Source: Corynebacterium stationis
Lineage (GTDB): Bacteria > Actinomycetota > Actinomycetes > Mycobacteriales > Mycobacteriaceae
Reading direction: 5' to 3'
NCBI RefSeq assembly: GCF_001941345.1
Contig: NZ_CP009251.1
Span: forward strand, 1,116,001 to 1,180,000
DNA length: 64,000 nucleotides
The position numbers and the translations under genes were made by a program. Below, in pieces: positions 34,155-42,901 of this stretch. Numbering within the stretch: position 1 is the first letter of the stretch; every line of letters begins with the position of its first letter. Under the pieces are notes generated by a model. The model worked only from the letters and a program-made list of their open reading frames with translations. It made no database searches and had not been told where the DNA came from.

Positions 34155-35360
34155 ATGACGAATCTCTTGGGCATTGTGCTCTTTGCCCTCGGTATCTGTC
34201 TCACGGTTGCATTGCACGAGGCAGGCCACATGCTTACAGCGCGAGCATTTGGCATGCGTGTGCGCCGATTCTTCATCGGCTTCGGGCCGACGCTGTGGAG
34301 TTTCAAAAAGAATAAGACCGAGTACGGTGTTGCGGCATTACCGCTTGGCGGATTTTGCGATATCGCGGGCATGACTGCGCACGATGACTTCATCACTGAA
34401 GAAGAACGTCCTTATGTCATGTATAAAAAGCCGTGGTGGCAGCGCATTATCGTGCTCTCAGGCGGTGTGGCGGTCAACCTGATTCTGGGCTTCTTGATTT
34501 TGTTTGTGGTTGCGCAAACTGCCGGTTTAGCCAATCCCAATGCGGATGTGCGTCCCGTAGTTGATGAGGTGACGTGTTCAGCGGATCAATTGGACAACGG
34601 CGAGCTTGGTGAGTGCTCCGGTCTCGGCGCAGGGGAAGCAGCCGGCATTGAAGTCGGCGATAGAATCTTGACCCTTAATGGTCAAGAAGTTGCCACTTTT
34701 GAGCAGCTGCGCGAAGAAGTTCTGGTACGCCCAGGCGAAACAGTCACAATCGGGGTGGAGCGAGGTGCGCAAGTCCTTGAGCTTCCAGTAACTTTGGACT
34801 CTGTACAGCGCATTGTTGGCGGAGAAATGGTGGAAGCTGGCGCCATTGGTTTGGCGCAGAAACCCCTGGATATCATCGAAAAGCATGGCTTTATCAGCGC
34901 GTTTCCTGCGACCTGGAGCTATTCCATGTACATGCTCGATGCCACGGTGCACGGGATTGCGGAGTTCCCATCGAAGATTCCTGGCGTGGTCGCATCGATT
35001 TTCGGTGCAGAACGCGATGTGGAAGGCCCCATGTCGGTGGTTGGTGCATCGCGCGTCGGCGGCGAATTAGTTGAAGCGAATCTGTGGGCGGCGTTCTTTA
35101 TGATGCTGGCATCGCTGAATTACTTCCTCGCTCTGTTTAATCTCATACCGCTGCCGCCATTTGATGGAGGTCATATCGCGGTAGTTATTTATGAAAAAAT
35201 CCGGGATTTCTTCCGGAAAATTCAAAGCAAGGCTCCAGCTGGCCCCGCGGACTATACAAAATTAATGCCAGTAACCTACGTAATTGCTGCAGCTTTGATG
35301 TCAGTCGCTGCGGTAATCATCGTGGCTGACTTTGTCAATCCCATTAAATTGCTCGGCTAG
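34155..35360 (+). CDS. rip1: Site-2 protease (M50 family, RseP/Rip1 type)
   Basis: Intramembrane zinc protease that cleaves anti-sigma factors and other TM substrates; in mycobacteria Rip1 governs envelope lipid composition. The HEAGH zinc motif lies in the first TM helix (about residues 22-26), followed by GFGPTLWSFKK and LPLGGFCDIAGM. One PDZ domain sits at about 150-225 (AAGIEVGDRILTLNGQEVATFEQL). The third metal ligand is in NLIPLPPFDGGHIAVVIYE. Four TM segments. 401 aa. Confidence 0.94.
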   Translation: MTNLLGIVLFALGICLTVALHEAGHMLTARAFGMRVRRFFIGFGPTLWSFKKNKTEYGVAALPLGGFCDIAGMTAHDDFITEEERPYVMYKKPWWQRIIVLSGGVAVNLILGFLILFVVAQTAGLANPNADVRPVVDEVTCSADQLDNGELGECSGLGAGEAAGIEVGDRILTLNGQEVATFEQLREEVLVRPGETVTIGVERGAQVLELPVTLDSVQRIVGGEMVEAGAIGLAQKPLDIIEKHGFISAFPATWSYSMYMLDATVHGIAEFPSKIPGVVASIFGAERDVEGPMSVVGASRVGGELVEANLWAAFFMMLASLNYFLALFNLIPLPPFDGGHIAVVIYEKIRDFFRKIQSKAPAGPADYTKLMPVTYVIAAALMSVAAVIIVADFVNPIKLLG

Positions 35361-35370
35361 AAACCGGTGC

Positions 35371-35376
35371 TAAAGT
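35371..35376 (+). promoter_or_regulatory. ispG: Putative ispG -10
   Basis: TAAAGT just after the rip1 stop would give a leader of about 30 nt containing GGGG-aatcaaa-CCCC and the CAAGGAG ribosome site of ispG. Confidence 0.4.
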
Positions 35377-35411
35377 AGGGGAATCAAACCCCATGAAAAC
35401 AAGGAGCGTAA

Positions 35412-36569
35412 ATGACTATTGGTCTAGGTATCCCAGAGGGGCCTCCACCGACTTTGGCTGAGCGTCGGAAGACTCGTCAGCTTTTCGTTGGGGATGTCGG
35501 TGTGGGGTCTGACCATCCAATCTCCGTTCAGTCAATGACTACTACGAAGACACACGATGTTAACTCCACCCTGCAGCAGATTGCTCAGTTAGCAACTGCA
35601 GGTTGCGACATGGTGCGGGTAGCTTGCCCGAAGACTGTTGATGCAGAAGCACTGCCGGCGATTGCTAAGAAGTCCCCAATTCCTGTTATTGCAGATATTC
35701 ACTTCCAGCCGAAGTACATCTTCTCTGCGATTGATGCTGGCTGCGCCGCGGTTCGCGTGAATCCCGGCAACATCAAGGAATTTGATGGCCGCGTGAAGGA
35801 AGTTGCTAAGGCTGCTGGCGATGCGGGAATTCCAATCCGTATCGGTGTTAACGGTGGCTCTTTGGATAAGCGCCTTTTGGAAAAGTATGGCAAGGCAACC
35901 CCAGAGGCCCTGGTTGAGTCGGCAATCTGGGAAGCAGGCCTGTTCGAAGAATACGGTTACGGCGATATTGCTATTTCCGTGAAGCACTCGGATCCTGTGT
36001 TGATGGTGGAAGCGTACCGTCAGCTCGCAGAACAGACTGATTATCCACTGCACTTGGGTGTGACCGAGGCGGGCCCGAAGTTTATGGGCACCATCAAGTC
36101 CTCTGTTGCTTTCGGCGCGCTGCTTTCTCAGGGCATTGGCGACACCATTCGTGTGTCACTGTCTGCTGACCCGGTTGAGGAAATCAAGGTTGGAGACCAG
36201 ATTCTCCAGTCGCTGAACCTGCGTCCACGCAAGCTGGAAATTGTGTCTTGCCCATCCTGTGGTCGTGCACAGGTGGACGTTTATAAGTTGGCTGAGGAAG
36301 TCACCGCTGGTCTCGACGGCATGGAATTCCCACTGCGCGTTGCCGTGATGGGCTGTGTTGTTAACGGTCCAGGTGAAGCTCGTGATGCTGACTTGGGTGT
36401 TGCTTCAGGCAATGGCAAGGGACAAATCTTCGTCAAGGGCGAAGTTATCAAGACTGTTCCTGAGGCGAAGATCGTGGAAACCCTTATCGAAGAAGCGATG
36501 CGCATCGCTGAAGAGCAAGGCCTCGAAGCTGTCGAAGGCACGAAAGCGCAAGTTCGCGTAACGCGCTAG
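35412..36569 (+). CDS. ispG: 4-hydroxy-3-methylbut-2-enyl-diphosphate synthase IspG (GcpE)
   Basis: Iron-sulfur enzyme of the MEP pathway converting MEcPP to HMBPP. The TIM-barrel opens with [36 protein letters not shown], followed by [25 protein letters not shown]. The 4Fe-4S domain has CPSCGR (two Cys) and CVVNGPGEA (third Cys and the Glu ligand). 385 aa. CAAGGAG precedes the ATG. Confidence 0.97.
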   Translation: MTIGLGIPEGPPPTLAERRKTRQLFVGDVGVGSDHPISVQSMTTTKTHDVNSTLQQIAQLATAGCDMVRVACPKTVDAEALPAIAKKSPIPVIADIHFQPKYIFSAIDAGCAAVRVNPGNIKEFDGRVKEVAKAAGDAGIPIRIGVNGGSLDKRLLEKYGKATPEALVESAIWEAGLFEEYGYGDIAISVKHSDPVLMVEAYRQLAEQTDYPLHLGVTEAGPKFMGTIKSSVAFGALLSQGIGDTIRVSLSADPVEEIKVGDQILQSLNLRPRKLEIVSCPSCGRAQVDVYKLAEEVTAGLDGMEFPLRVAVMGCVVNGPGEARDADLGVASGNGKGQIFVKGEVIKTVPEAKIVETLIEEAMRIAEEQGLEAVEGTKAQVRVTR

Positions 36570-36610
36570 AAAATAGTTGTGTTGGTCAGCAAAAATTGCG
36601 ACCTCGCTGC

Positions 36611-36616
36611 TAGGAT
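36611..36616 (+). promoter_or_regulatory. Putative -10 of the penicillin-binding lipoprotein gene
   Basis: TAGGAT ends 8 nt before the ATG, giving a leaderless or nearly leaderless transcript; no ribosome site is visible. Confidence 0.45.
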
Positions 36617-36624
36617 TCTGACTC

Positions 36625-38436
36625 ATGAAACGGTCGGTATCGCTGCTGTGCGCAGTAACATTTGCTGCGGGCACAGCCGTAGCGTGTACCCCTAAACCGG
36701 TTACTGCTGACCCCACCGTTGACTCCATCATTGAAGCGATGGAGTCCGGTGAACCTTTAGGCGAATACTTTGATAAATCCGCCGAAGTAGATGATGTTTT
36801 CTCGTCGACCTACGAAGGTCTGCAAGCAGAAAGCGTCGAGGTCGAACTCCATGGGATTGACCAAGATGAATCCCGGGCGACAGCGAATTACACCATCACC
36901 TGGGATCTGCCCCGTGATCGTGAATTGTCCTATGACACCTCCATGGTGTTAACAAAGGCCAATGAAGAATGGACGGGGCGTTGGCAACCTAGTTTGGTGC
37001 ACCCGCAATTGGGTGCCAATCAGCACTTGGAACTACGTTCTATTCCTGCTGAGCGTGCGAGCGTAATTAGCTCCGATGGCGTGGAATTAATGCGCCCAGG
37101 GCTGCAGTACCGTGTTGTGGCGGATATGAGCCAAGTGGAAAGCGTGCGCGCGTTTGCAGGCAAGATAGCCGGTGCGATTGCGGAAGCAGGCGGGAAAGCT
37201 CCCGATGCCGATGACCTTGCTAGCCAGATGCGCGAAGTCGACGGCAACTTCTCTGTCGGACTTTATGATGAAAACGTTGGTAAGAAGCTTCAAGCGCGTT
37301 TTACCGATGACCGGCAGGTGCGTATCAATGAAGAACCAGCGCTGGTTCTACGTGATGAAGGTTTTGCGCGAGATTTAATGTCACGAGTATCCAACTTGGT
37401 CTCTGATGACGTCAATGGCACGAATGGCTGGTCCGTGGATGTCGTCAATGATGAAGGCGCGTCCTTTACCCAAGTCCTAGAGCATGCGCCTGATCCCTCG
37501 CCGGCTGTGCGCGTGAGCATTGACTACGACGTACAACGGGCGGCCGAAGAGGCTGTGAATTTGCGCGCGGATTCGCAAACAATGATGGTGGCCATTAGGC
37601 CATCGTCAGGCGAAATCCTGGCTGTCGCCCAGACTGAAGCAGCAGATCGCGATGGCGACGTTGCGTTGAGCGGGCAGTATCCGCCAGGATCGGTGTTTAA
37701 GATTATTACGGCAGCAGCGGGCGTCGATAAGCAAGGGCTAAACAGCGGTTCGATTGTTCCGTGCCCGGGAACGATGGATATCTACGGGCGCATCGTGACG
37801 AACTACAATGCTTTTTCTAAGGGCGATGTGCCGCTTATCGATGCTTTTGCGAGTTCTTGCAACACCACTTTTGCCGATATGTCTACGAAATTAGAGCCTG
37901 GCGAGTTGGCTAATGAAGGTAAGCAATTTGGGCTGGGTATCGATTATGAGATTCCAGGGCTGACCACGATGACAGGAAGCGTGCCAGAAGGGGAGACTCC
38001 ACTGGAGCGCACCGAGGCTGGCTATGGACAGGGCTACGATCTCGCATCGCCCTTTGGCATGGCTTTGGTATCTGCGACGGTGGCTAATGGCCGAACCCCT
38101 GTTCCGACGTTGGTGTCGACTGAGGAGACTAAAGTTTCGGAAACTGTTGAGCCACCCTCAGAGCACGTGATTAATGAGCTGCGCGCGATGATGCGGCAAA
38201 CGGTGACTTCCGGTACGGCTGCGGGCATGCAGGCATCGGGGGAAATTTTCGGCAAGACAGGTGAGGCCGAAATCAATAATGGCTCACACGCGTGGTTTAC
38301 CGGTTATCGCTCTGATGATGATATTGCTTTTGCCACCTTGGTGGTCTTGGGCGGCGGCTCCGAGACTTCCGTGGCGATTACGGATTCTTTCTTCCAAAAC
38401 CTGGATAAGAACCGAGCTGAACCCCAACGCGAATAG
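36625..38436 (+). CDS. Penicillin-binding lipoprotein (PBP-lipo, class B type transpeptidase)
   Basis: 603-aa exported peptidoglycan transpeptidase. The signal peptide ends in a lipobox, TAVAC, with the lipidated Cys at 21. An NTF2-like MecA N-terminal domain (about 30-140) and a dimerisation region precede the transpeptidase domain. Catalytic motifs are S356-V-F-K359, S411-C-N413 and K544-T-G546. This matches the mycobacterial PBP-lipo (Rv2864c) type, which cross-links peptidoglycan during growth and division. It lies between ispG and map, as in related genomes. Confidence 0.93.
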   Translation: MKRSVSLLCAVTFAAGTAVACTPKPVTADPTVDSIIEAMESGEPLGEYFDKSAEVDDVFSSTYEGLQAESVEVELHGIDQDESRATANYTITWDLPRDRELSYDTSMVLTKANEEWTGRWQPSLVHPQLGANQHLELRSIPAERASVISSDGVELMRPGLQYRVVADMSQVESVRAFAGKIAGAIAEAGGKAPDADDLASQMREVDGNFSVGLYDENVGKKLQARFTDDRQVRINEEPALVLRDEGFARDLMSRVSNLVSDDVNGTNGWSVDVVNDEGASFTQVLEHAPDPSPAVRVSIDYDVQRAAEEAVNLRADSQTMMVAIRPSSGEILAVAQTEAADRDGDVALSGQYPPGSVFKIITAAAGVDKQGLNSGSIVPCPGTMDIYGRIVTNYNAFSKGDVPLIDAFASSCNTTFADMSTKLEPGELANEGKQFGLGIDYEIPGLTTMTGSVPEGETPLERTEAGYGQGYDLASPFGMALVSATVANGRTPVPTLVSTEETKVSETVEPPSEHVINELRAMMRQTVTSGTAAGMQASGEIFGKTGEAEINNGSHAWFTGYRSDDDIAFATLVVLGGGSETSVAITDSFFQNLDKNRAEPQRE

Positions 38437-38452
38437 TTTCTTCTAGCGGTAC

Positions 38453-38458
38453 TACGAT
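38453..38458 (+). promoter_or_regulatory. map: Putative map -10 (leaderless)
   Basis: TACGAT ends 7 nt before the map ATG. The AGGG next to the ATG is too close to act as a ribosome site. Confidence 0.45.
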
Positions 38459-38465
38459 GTAGGGC

Positions 38466-39329
38466 ATGAGTACTCGTGAAAAACTAAAGCCTGGAAAGCC
38501 AACCCCTGTCCGCAAGGTTCCTGACCACATTGAACGTCCAGAATATGTCTGGAAAGACACTGTGCAAGAAGCGATGGGTGAGCCTTTTGTGCAAACCCCT
38601 GAAACTATTGAAGCAATGCGCGAGGCTTCCAAGATTGCAGCGAATGCTCTGAAGGAGGCAGGTGCAGTGGTAGCACCTGGTGTTACTACCGACGAAGTAG
38701 ACCGCGTGGCACACGAGTACATGTGTGATCATGGCGCATATCCGTCAACGCTGGGATACCTGGGCTTTACCAAGTCCACCTGCGTGTCTTTGAATGAGAT
38801 TATTTGCCACGGCATTCCCGATAGCACCGTTATTCAAGAAGGCGATATCGTTAACATTGACGTCACGGCGTATAAAAATGGCGTGCACGGCGATACCAAC
38901 GCAACCTTCTTGGCGGGCGACGTTTCAGAAGAGCACCGCCTGCTGGTGGAGCGTACTAAGGAAGCGATGATGCGTGGCATTAAGGTGGCAAAGCCGGGGC
39001 GCGAAATTAACGTCATCGGCCGGGTTATTGAGTCTTATGCCAACCGCTTTGGCTACAACGTGGTCCGTGACTTTACCGGCCACGGCGTCGGCCCTACTTT
39101 CCACAACGGGCTTGTCGTCTTGCATTATGACTCCACGGCTTACCGCAACGTGTTGGAGCCAGGTATGACCTTGACTATTGAGCCCATGTTGAATCTCGGC
39201 TCTTTGGAATACGATATTTGGCCAGATGACTGGACCGTGCAAAACCGCGACGGCAAATTTACCGCGCAGTTTGAGCACACCATCGTCATTACCGAAGACG
39301 GTAATGAGATCTTGACCCTGCCTGATTAA
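38466..39329 (+). CDS. map: Type I methionine aminopeptidase
   Basis: Removes the initiator Met from new proteins. Metal ligands: [19 protein letters not shown] (two Asp), [10 protein letters not shown] (His), TIEPML (Glu) and QFEHT (Glu). At 287 aa it carries an N-terminal extension of about 40 residues ([21 protein letters not shown]), as in the longer actinobacterial MAP with an SH3-binding-like proline stretch. No Cys-cluster zinc finger. A bidirectional terminator follows. Confidence 0.96.
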   Translation: MSTREKLKPGKPTPVRKVPDHIERPEYVWKDTVQEAMGEPFVQTPETIEAMREASKIAANALKEAGAVVAPGVTTDEVDRVAHEYMCDHGAYPSTLGYLGFTKSTCVSLNEIICHGIPDSTVIQEGDIVNIDVTAYKNGVHGDTNATFLAGDVSEEHRLLVERTKEAMMRGIKVAKPGREINVIGRVIESYANRFGYNVVRDFTGHGVGPTFHNGLVVLHYDSTAYRNVLEPGMTLTIEPMLNLGSLEYDIWPDDWTVQNRDGKFTAQFEHTIVITEDGNEILTLPD

Positions 39330-39346
39330 TTCCGCGCTTGAAATGC

Positions 39347-39386
39347 AAAAGTCGCAGCCAGCACCTGGTGTGACTGCGACTTTTTT
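39347..39386. terminator. Bidirectional intrinsic terminator between map and the secreted-protein genes
   Basis: AAAAGTCGCAG (39347-39357) and CTGCGACTTTT (39374-39384) form a stem with T-tracts on both strands, serving map (+) and the minus-strand pair of secreted-protein genes. Confidence 0.88.
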
Positions 39387-39396
39387 ATTCTAACTT

Positions 39397-39828
39397 CTAG
39401 AACTGAATGAAGTGTGGGAAGTAGCCGTTGTATACACCGTAGTTGTATGCAGCGATTACGCCACCTAGGGCAGTTCCGATAGCGGCAACAACGGTGCCAT
39501 CACGCCAGATTCGCGACCAACCTGGGTTGGTGATGTCGCCGTTATCCTCCTGGTTGCCCTTTGCACTGCCAAGGAACTCGGTGCCAGATACGTCTTCACC
39601 GGCGTTCATCAATTCACCAAACTTCGAGGAGAGGGTGGGGAATTGTTCAGAGTTATCAGAGGATAGAACCTCTTGGGCGCGATCGGAGGATAGAACGGAA
39701 GAGCCCTCAACGAAGGAAGAGTTGGAGTTCTGGTGGTCGGGTTCCTCCGCGGAAGCAGCGGTGAGACCTGTGAAAGAGAGCGCAACTGTGGTAACTGCAG
39801 TAACGGCAGCGGTGCGGAATTTACGCAT
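39397..39828 (-). CDS. Small secreted protein with hydrophobic C-terminus (paralogue 1)
   Basis: 143 aa, no recognised family. Signal peptide MRKFRTAAVTAVTTVALSFT..ASA, with likely cleavage after A27. The mature part is Ser/Glu/Asn rich (SSFVEGSSVLSSDRAQEV) and carries PTLSSKFGE and EFLGSAKG. A 23-residue hydrophobic, Gly/Ala-rich segment (about 111-133, GTVVAAIGTALGGVIAAYNYG) follows, and the chain ends HFIQF. The next gene encodes a relative with the same plan. It may be an envelope-anchored peptide or outer-membrane component; function unknown. The start is preceded by AAGGCTCC, a weak ribosome site. Confidence 0.82.
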   Translation of the reverse strand: MRKFRTAAVTAVTTVALSFTGLTAASAEEPDHQNSNSSFVEGSSVLSSDRAQEVLSSDNSEQFPTLSSKFGELMNAGEDVSGTEFLGSAKGNQEDNGDITNPGWSRIWRDGTVVAAIGTALGGVIAAYNYGVYNGYFPHFIQF

Positions 39829-39870
39829 TAGAATGGAGCCTTTCGACGTGATTTTGTTTGAAGCTGCGGT

Positions 39871-40230
39871 TTACTGAATGAACTTGATGTAGTTAGCCAA
39901 TGGGCCAACAATGAGTCCAATAATAGAACCGATGGATGCAAGGACAGTCAAAGCGTAAAAGCCCTGGGCCCAATCTGGGACGTTATCGAAATTCTTTGAA
40001 GAGCCGAAAATGTCTTGGCCGGTGAACTGGGTGTTCTTATCGTTGCCCTCGCCGCGGTCTACCACAGGTGAATCGGCGATCTTCGAAGATAGGGTAGGAG
40101 CAGAATCGGCGGTTCCGGACTCGGACGACAACGAGGAGGTGTCCCCTTCTTCGGCGGAAGCGATGGTGGTTCCACCGAAAGCAACAGCGATTGCAGTTGC
40201 GCCGGCGATAGCAGCGTTGCGGATACGCAT
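39871..40230 (-). CDS. Small secreted protein with hydrophobic C-terminus (paralogue 2)
   Basis: 119 aa. The signal peptide MRIRNAAIAGATAIAVAFGG..ASA has likely cleavage after A26. The mature part, acidic and Ser-rich, carries PTLSSKIAD and DIFGSSKN, matching paralogue 1 in order and spacing. The C-terminal 29 residues are one hydrophobic helix (FYALTVLASIGSIIGLIVGP) ending YIKFIQ. Upstream AAGGATAA serves as ribosome site. It is separated from paralogue 1 by 42 bp, and the two are probably co-transcribed. Function unknown. Confidence 0.82.
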   Translation of the reverse strand: MRIRNAAIAGATAIAVAFGGTTIASAEEGDTSSLSSESGTADSAPTLSSKIADSPVVDRGEGNDKNTQFTGQDIFGSSKNFDNVPDWAQGFYALTVLASIGSIIGLIVGPLANYIKFIQ

Positions 40231-40577
40231 GTGAATTTATCCTTAGGATTCGTACTGGCAGAGTCTCCAGGTGAAGACGATTGTGTTATTGGAAATCCAG
40301 AGGTTTTCCAGATACACGCGGACGCCGGGGAAGCGGCAGTATCCGGTGTCACAAACGAACTCTAACGAATAACCTTGTTGTTCGCAGAGGTATAACGGAA
40401 ATTCGAGTTTATATTCAAGAATTGTGGGGGATGTAGATTATTCTCCGCCGCAAAATATCAGTAAAAGTTCAGGTTATTGCCACGTTGAAATAATTGAGTA
40501 CTCAGAAAGACGAGCAATGTGATTATTCCCACAAGGGAGTCGACGGTTGTGAAAATACTACCGGGAGAGGTGCGTAT
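40231..40577 (-). other. Gene-free 347-bp region upstream of the secreted pair
   Basis: Holds the likely promoter of the secreted pair. On the minus strand TAGAGT lies within CGTTAGAGTTCG about 140 bp upstream of the ATG, so a leader of over 100 nt is possible. TGTGATTATTCCCACA (40518-40533) matches the GlxR/CRP-type consensus TGTGA-N6-TCACA with one change. No terminator for the SGNH gene and no coding sequence were found. Confidence 0.45.
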
Positions 40578-41453
40578 CTACATTGCAGAGTTATTGAGCA
40601 TCCGTGCGATCTCCCGGTTGCCCTTGTGGGTGATGTGGGTGCTGAGGTTGTGAGGAACCCCAGTTTCTACTAGTCCAGCCACATAGCGCTGGGAGTTATT
40701 CGCACACATGTTGTTGTACTTCGTCGCAGCGTTGAGGTTGTAGAAGTTTACGTTATTAGCGCGTGCAGCACGGTACATGTTGCTGTTGATGAATTTCTCG
40801 GTGTTATGTGCAACCGAGAGGAAATCTAGGTTAAAGCCAGAGCCAAAGCCTTGGGTACGAACTGGGCACAGCGCGCCGTTGGGGGCGGACACCGCGGGGT
40901 AGGAAACTACCGTGATTTTTGCGTTAGGTGCAGCGCGCTTAATGCGGCTGATGTTTTCGCGCATGCCCTTGAAGTAATCCTCGCCGAGGATAGCGTCAGA
41001 GCTGGCCCCAGTGACAGGATTGTCAGTGATGAGGCTCGGGGCGTCGTTAGCGCCGAACTGGATGAGCACGCTGTCAGTGTTGGCGTTGAGCGTGTTGCGG
41101 TTTAGCGCGTGGCTAACCTGCGACTGCATGTTGCTGCGCTTGGAGGTGCCACCGGCTTTTGCCGAAGAGCACGCCATATTGACGACGTCGTGGCCGAACT
41201 TCTTGAGCTCATTGCCAATATTGGATTGCCCCTGTGGGCAGCCTTGTGGGGAAGGGGAACCCGGCTGGCCCTGGTAGAAAATGTCACTCGAACCTGGCGC
41301 GGCCTGGATGCCGCCTACCTGTGCGTAGGTGGGGTTGGCGAAGAAGGAATCACCGAACATTACCACGTTGCCTGCAGGAGCCGCGTTGGCAGCAGTTGTA
41401 GATAAGGCCAAAGCAGCAACGGTTGTGGCAACTACGCCGAGGAACTTTTTCAT
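40578..41453 (-). CDS. Secreted SGNH/GDSL-type hydrolase
   Basis: 291-aa exported esterase/lipase-like enzyme. Signal peptide MKKFLGVVATTVAALALSTT..ANA, cleavage near residue 25. Block I VVMFGDSFFANP has the nucleophile Ser, block III IQFGANDAP the Gly/Asn oxyanion residues, and the C-terminal STHITHKGN the catalytic His. Several Cys in the mature part could form disulfides. Corynebacterial enzymes of this class act on envelope lipids or mycolate esters in some cases (inference). It lies 347 bp upstream of the two small secreted proteins on the same strand. Confidence 0.9.
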   Translation of the reverse strand: MKKFLGVVATTVAALALSTTAANAAPAGNVVMFGDSFFANPTYAQVGGIQAAPGSSDIFYQGQPGSPSPQGCPQGQSNIGNELKKFGHDVVNMACSSAKAGGTSKRSNMQSQVSHALNRNTLNANTDSVLIQFGANDAPSLITDNPVTGASSDAILGEDYFKGMRENISRIKRAAPNAKITVVSYPAVSAPNGALCPVRTQGFGSGFNLDFLSVAHNTEKFINSNMYRAARANNVNFYNLNAATKYNNMCANNSQRYVAGLVETGVPHNLSTHITHKGNREIARMLNNSAM

Positions 41454-41518
41454 TATTGACAGGGCTTTCGTAGCGAATGATTACTGAACCCTGTCAAATT
41501 ACCACATGGTGTGAGCCT

Positions 41519-42886
41519 CTAGCTGAAGTCGAGGCCCAAGAGAGCGTTTTCGGTGACCTCAGGCAAAGCTGGGTGAATCCAGTACTGCTTTTGAGCGAAG
41601 TCACGCACGTCAATATCAAAAGCCATGACAGTAATCATCTGCTGGATAAGTGTGGATGCCTGCGGGCCGTAGTAGTGAGCACCGAGGAGTTTTCCGGTCT
41701 TTTTATCAGCGATGAGTTTGCAAATACCGTCGGTATCTTCCATAGCCCAGCCATAAGCAACATCGCCGTAATTTTGAACCTTGACGGTGATGTCGAAATT
41801 TTGCTCGCGGGCTTCTTCTTCGGTAAGGCCAACGGTCGCAATTTGTGGGTGCGTAAAGACAGCCGCAGGGACATTCTCATGCGGCATCGGCACCATATCA
41901 TCAGGATTTAGCATGTTGTGACGAACTGCCTTGGTCTCTGCATTGGCGACGTGCTTGAGCATGTGCGGTGAGGAAACATCGCCAAGCGCCCAAATGCCTT
42001 GCGCGGTGGTGCGGCCATAGTCATCGACCTTGACACGGCCATCCTCGTGCATTTCAACTCCTGCGGCATCCAAATTCATCTGGTCGCCATTGGGAATGCG
42101 ACCGGTTGCAACGAGGATCGCGTCTGCTTCTAATTCGACACCGTTGTCCAACGTCGCTTTAACGCCGGTGGCGGTATCTTCCAAGTCGCGGACATTGACG
42201 TGGGTAATAACGTTGAAGCGCTCGCGCGCTTGCTTATTAAAGCGTGCAGACAGATCCGTATCGAGGAAGCGCAGTAAGGTTTCGGAGCGGTTGACCACGG
42301 TGACTTCGGTACCCAGGCCATCAAAAACATGCGCGAATTCCATCGCGATGAACCCACCGCCGACGATAATCAGGCTGCGTGGCTGCTTCGGCAGGCGCAT
42401 GATGGTTTCATTGGTGTGATAGGTGGCGCCGGAATTAGTAATCGCAGAAGGAACGTGTGGGCGAGAGCCAGTCGCAATGATGATTTCATCGCCAGTAATA
42501 ACATCATCACCAGTTTTGATGGTTTTCGGCCCAATGAATTCTGCATGCTGGTCGTAGACAGTAATATTCGGAGTTTCATCACCGCGGCGATAAGCTTCGC
42601 CACCTTCTGCGATTTTATCGATGCGGTTGGTAAAGACTCGATCGACGATAGAATCCCAGTCGACGTTGGTTATCTCACCAGTGAGCCCTAATTTTTGCGA
42701 ATGCGTGGTTTGATAAGCCACATCAGCGGCATAAACATACATCTTGGTAGGGATGCAGCCGACATTCATGCACGTGCCGCCGAATTTGCCTTTTTCGATA
42801 ATGGCGATGGAGATATCGTCATGCTCTGGGGTGGGGATAGAGTTGCCCGAACCGGCTCCGACGATGATCAAGTCATAGTGCGTCAT
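41519..42886 (-). CDS. mtr: Mycothione reductase
   Basis: NADPH-dependent flavoprotein disulfide reductase that keeps mycothiol, the actinobacterial thiol, reduced. FAD motif IIVGAGSGN; redox disulfide GGTCMNVGCIPTK (C39, C44); NAD(P) motif IIVGGGFIAMEFAHVF; second FAD segment GIWALGDVS; and the C-terminal His-Glu in WIHPALPEVTEN. 455 aa. The sequence fits the mycothione rather than the glutathione branch, in keeping with the host. The alpha/beta hydrolase gene lies 15 bp upstream and is probably co-transcribed. Confidence 0.93.
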   Translation of the reverse strand: MTHYDLIIVGAGSGNSIPTPEHDDISIAIIEKGKFGGTCMNVGCIPTKMYVYAADVAYQTTHSQKLGLTGEITNVDWDSIVDRVFTNRIDKIAEGGEAYRRGDETPNITVYDQHAEFIGPKTIKTGDDVITGDEIIIATGSRPHVPSAITNSGATYHTNETIMRLPKQPRSLIIVGGGFIAMEFAHVFDGLGTEVTVVNRSETLLRFLDTDLSARFNKQARERFNVITHVNVRDLEDTATGVKATLDNGVELEADAILVATGRIPNGDQMNLDAAGVEMHEDGRVKVDDYGRTTAQGIWALGDVSSPHMLKHVANAETKAVRHNMLNPDDMVPMPHENVPAAVFTHPQIATVGLTEEEAREQNFDITVKVQNYGDVAYGWAMEDTDGICKLIADKKTGKLLGAHYYGPQASTLIQQMITVMAFDIDVRDFAQKQYWIHPALPEVTENALLGLDFS

Positions 42887-42901
42887 TGTTGTCCTTAATT
42901 C

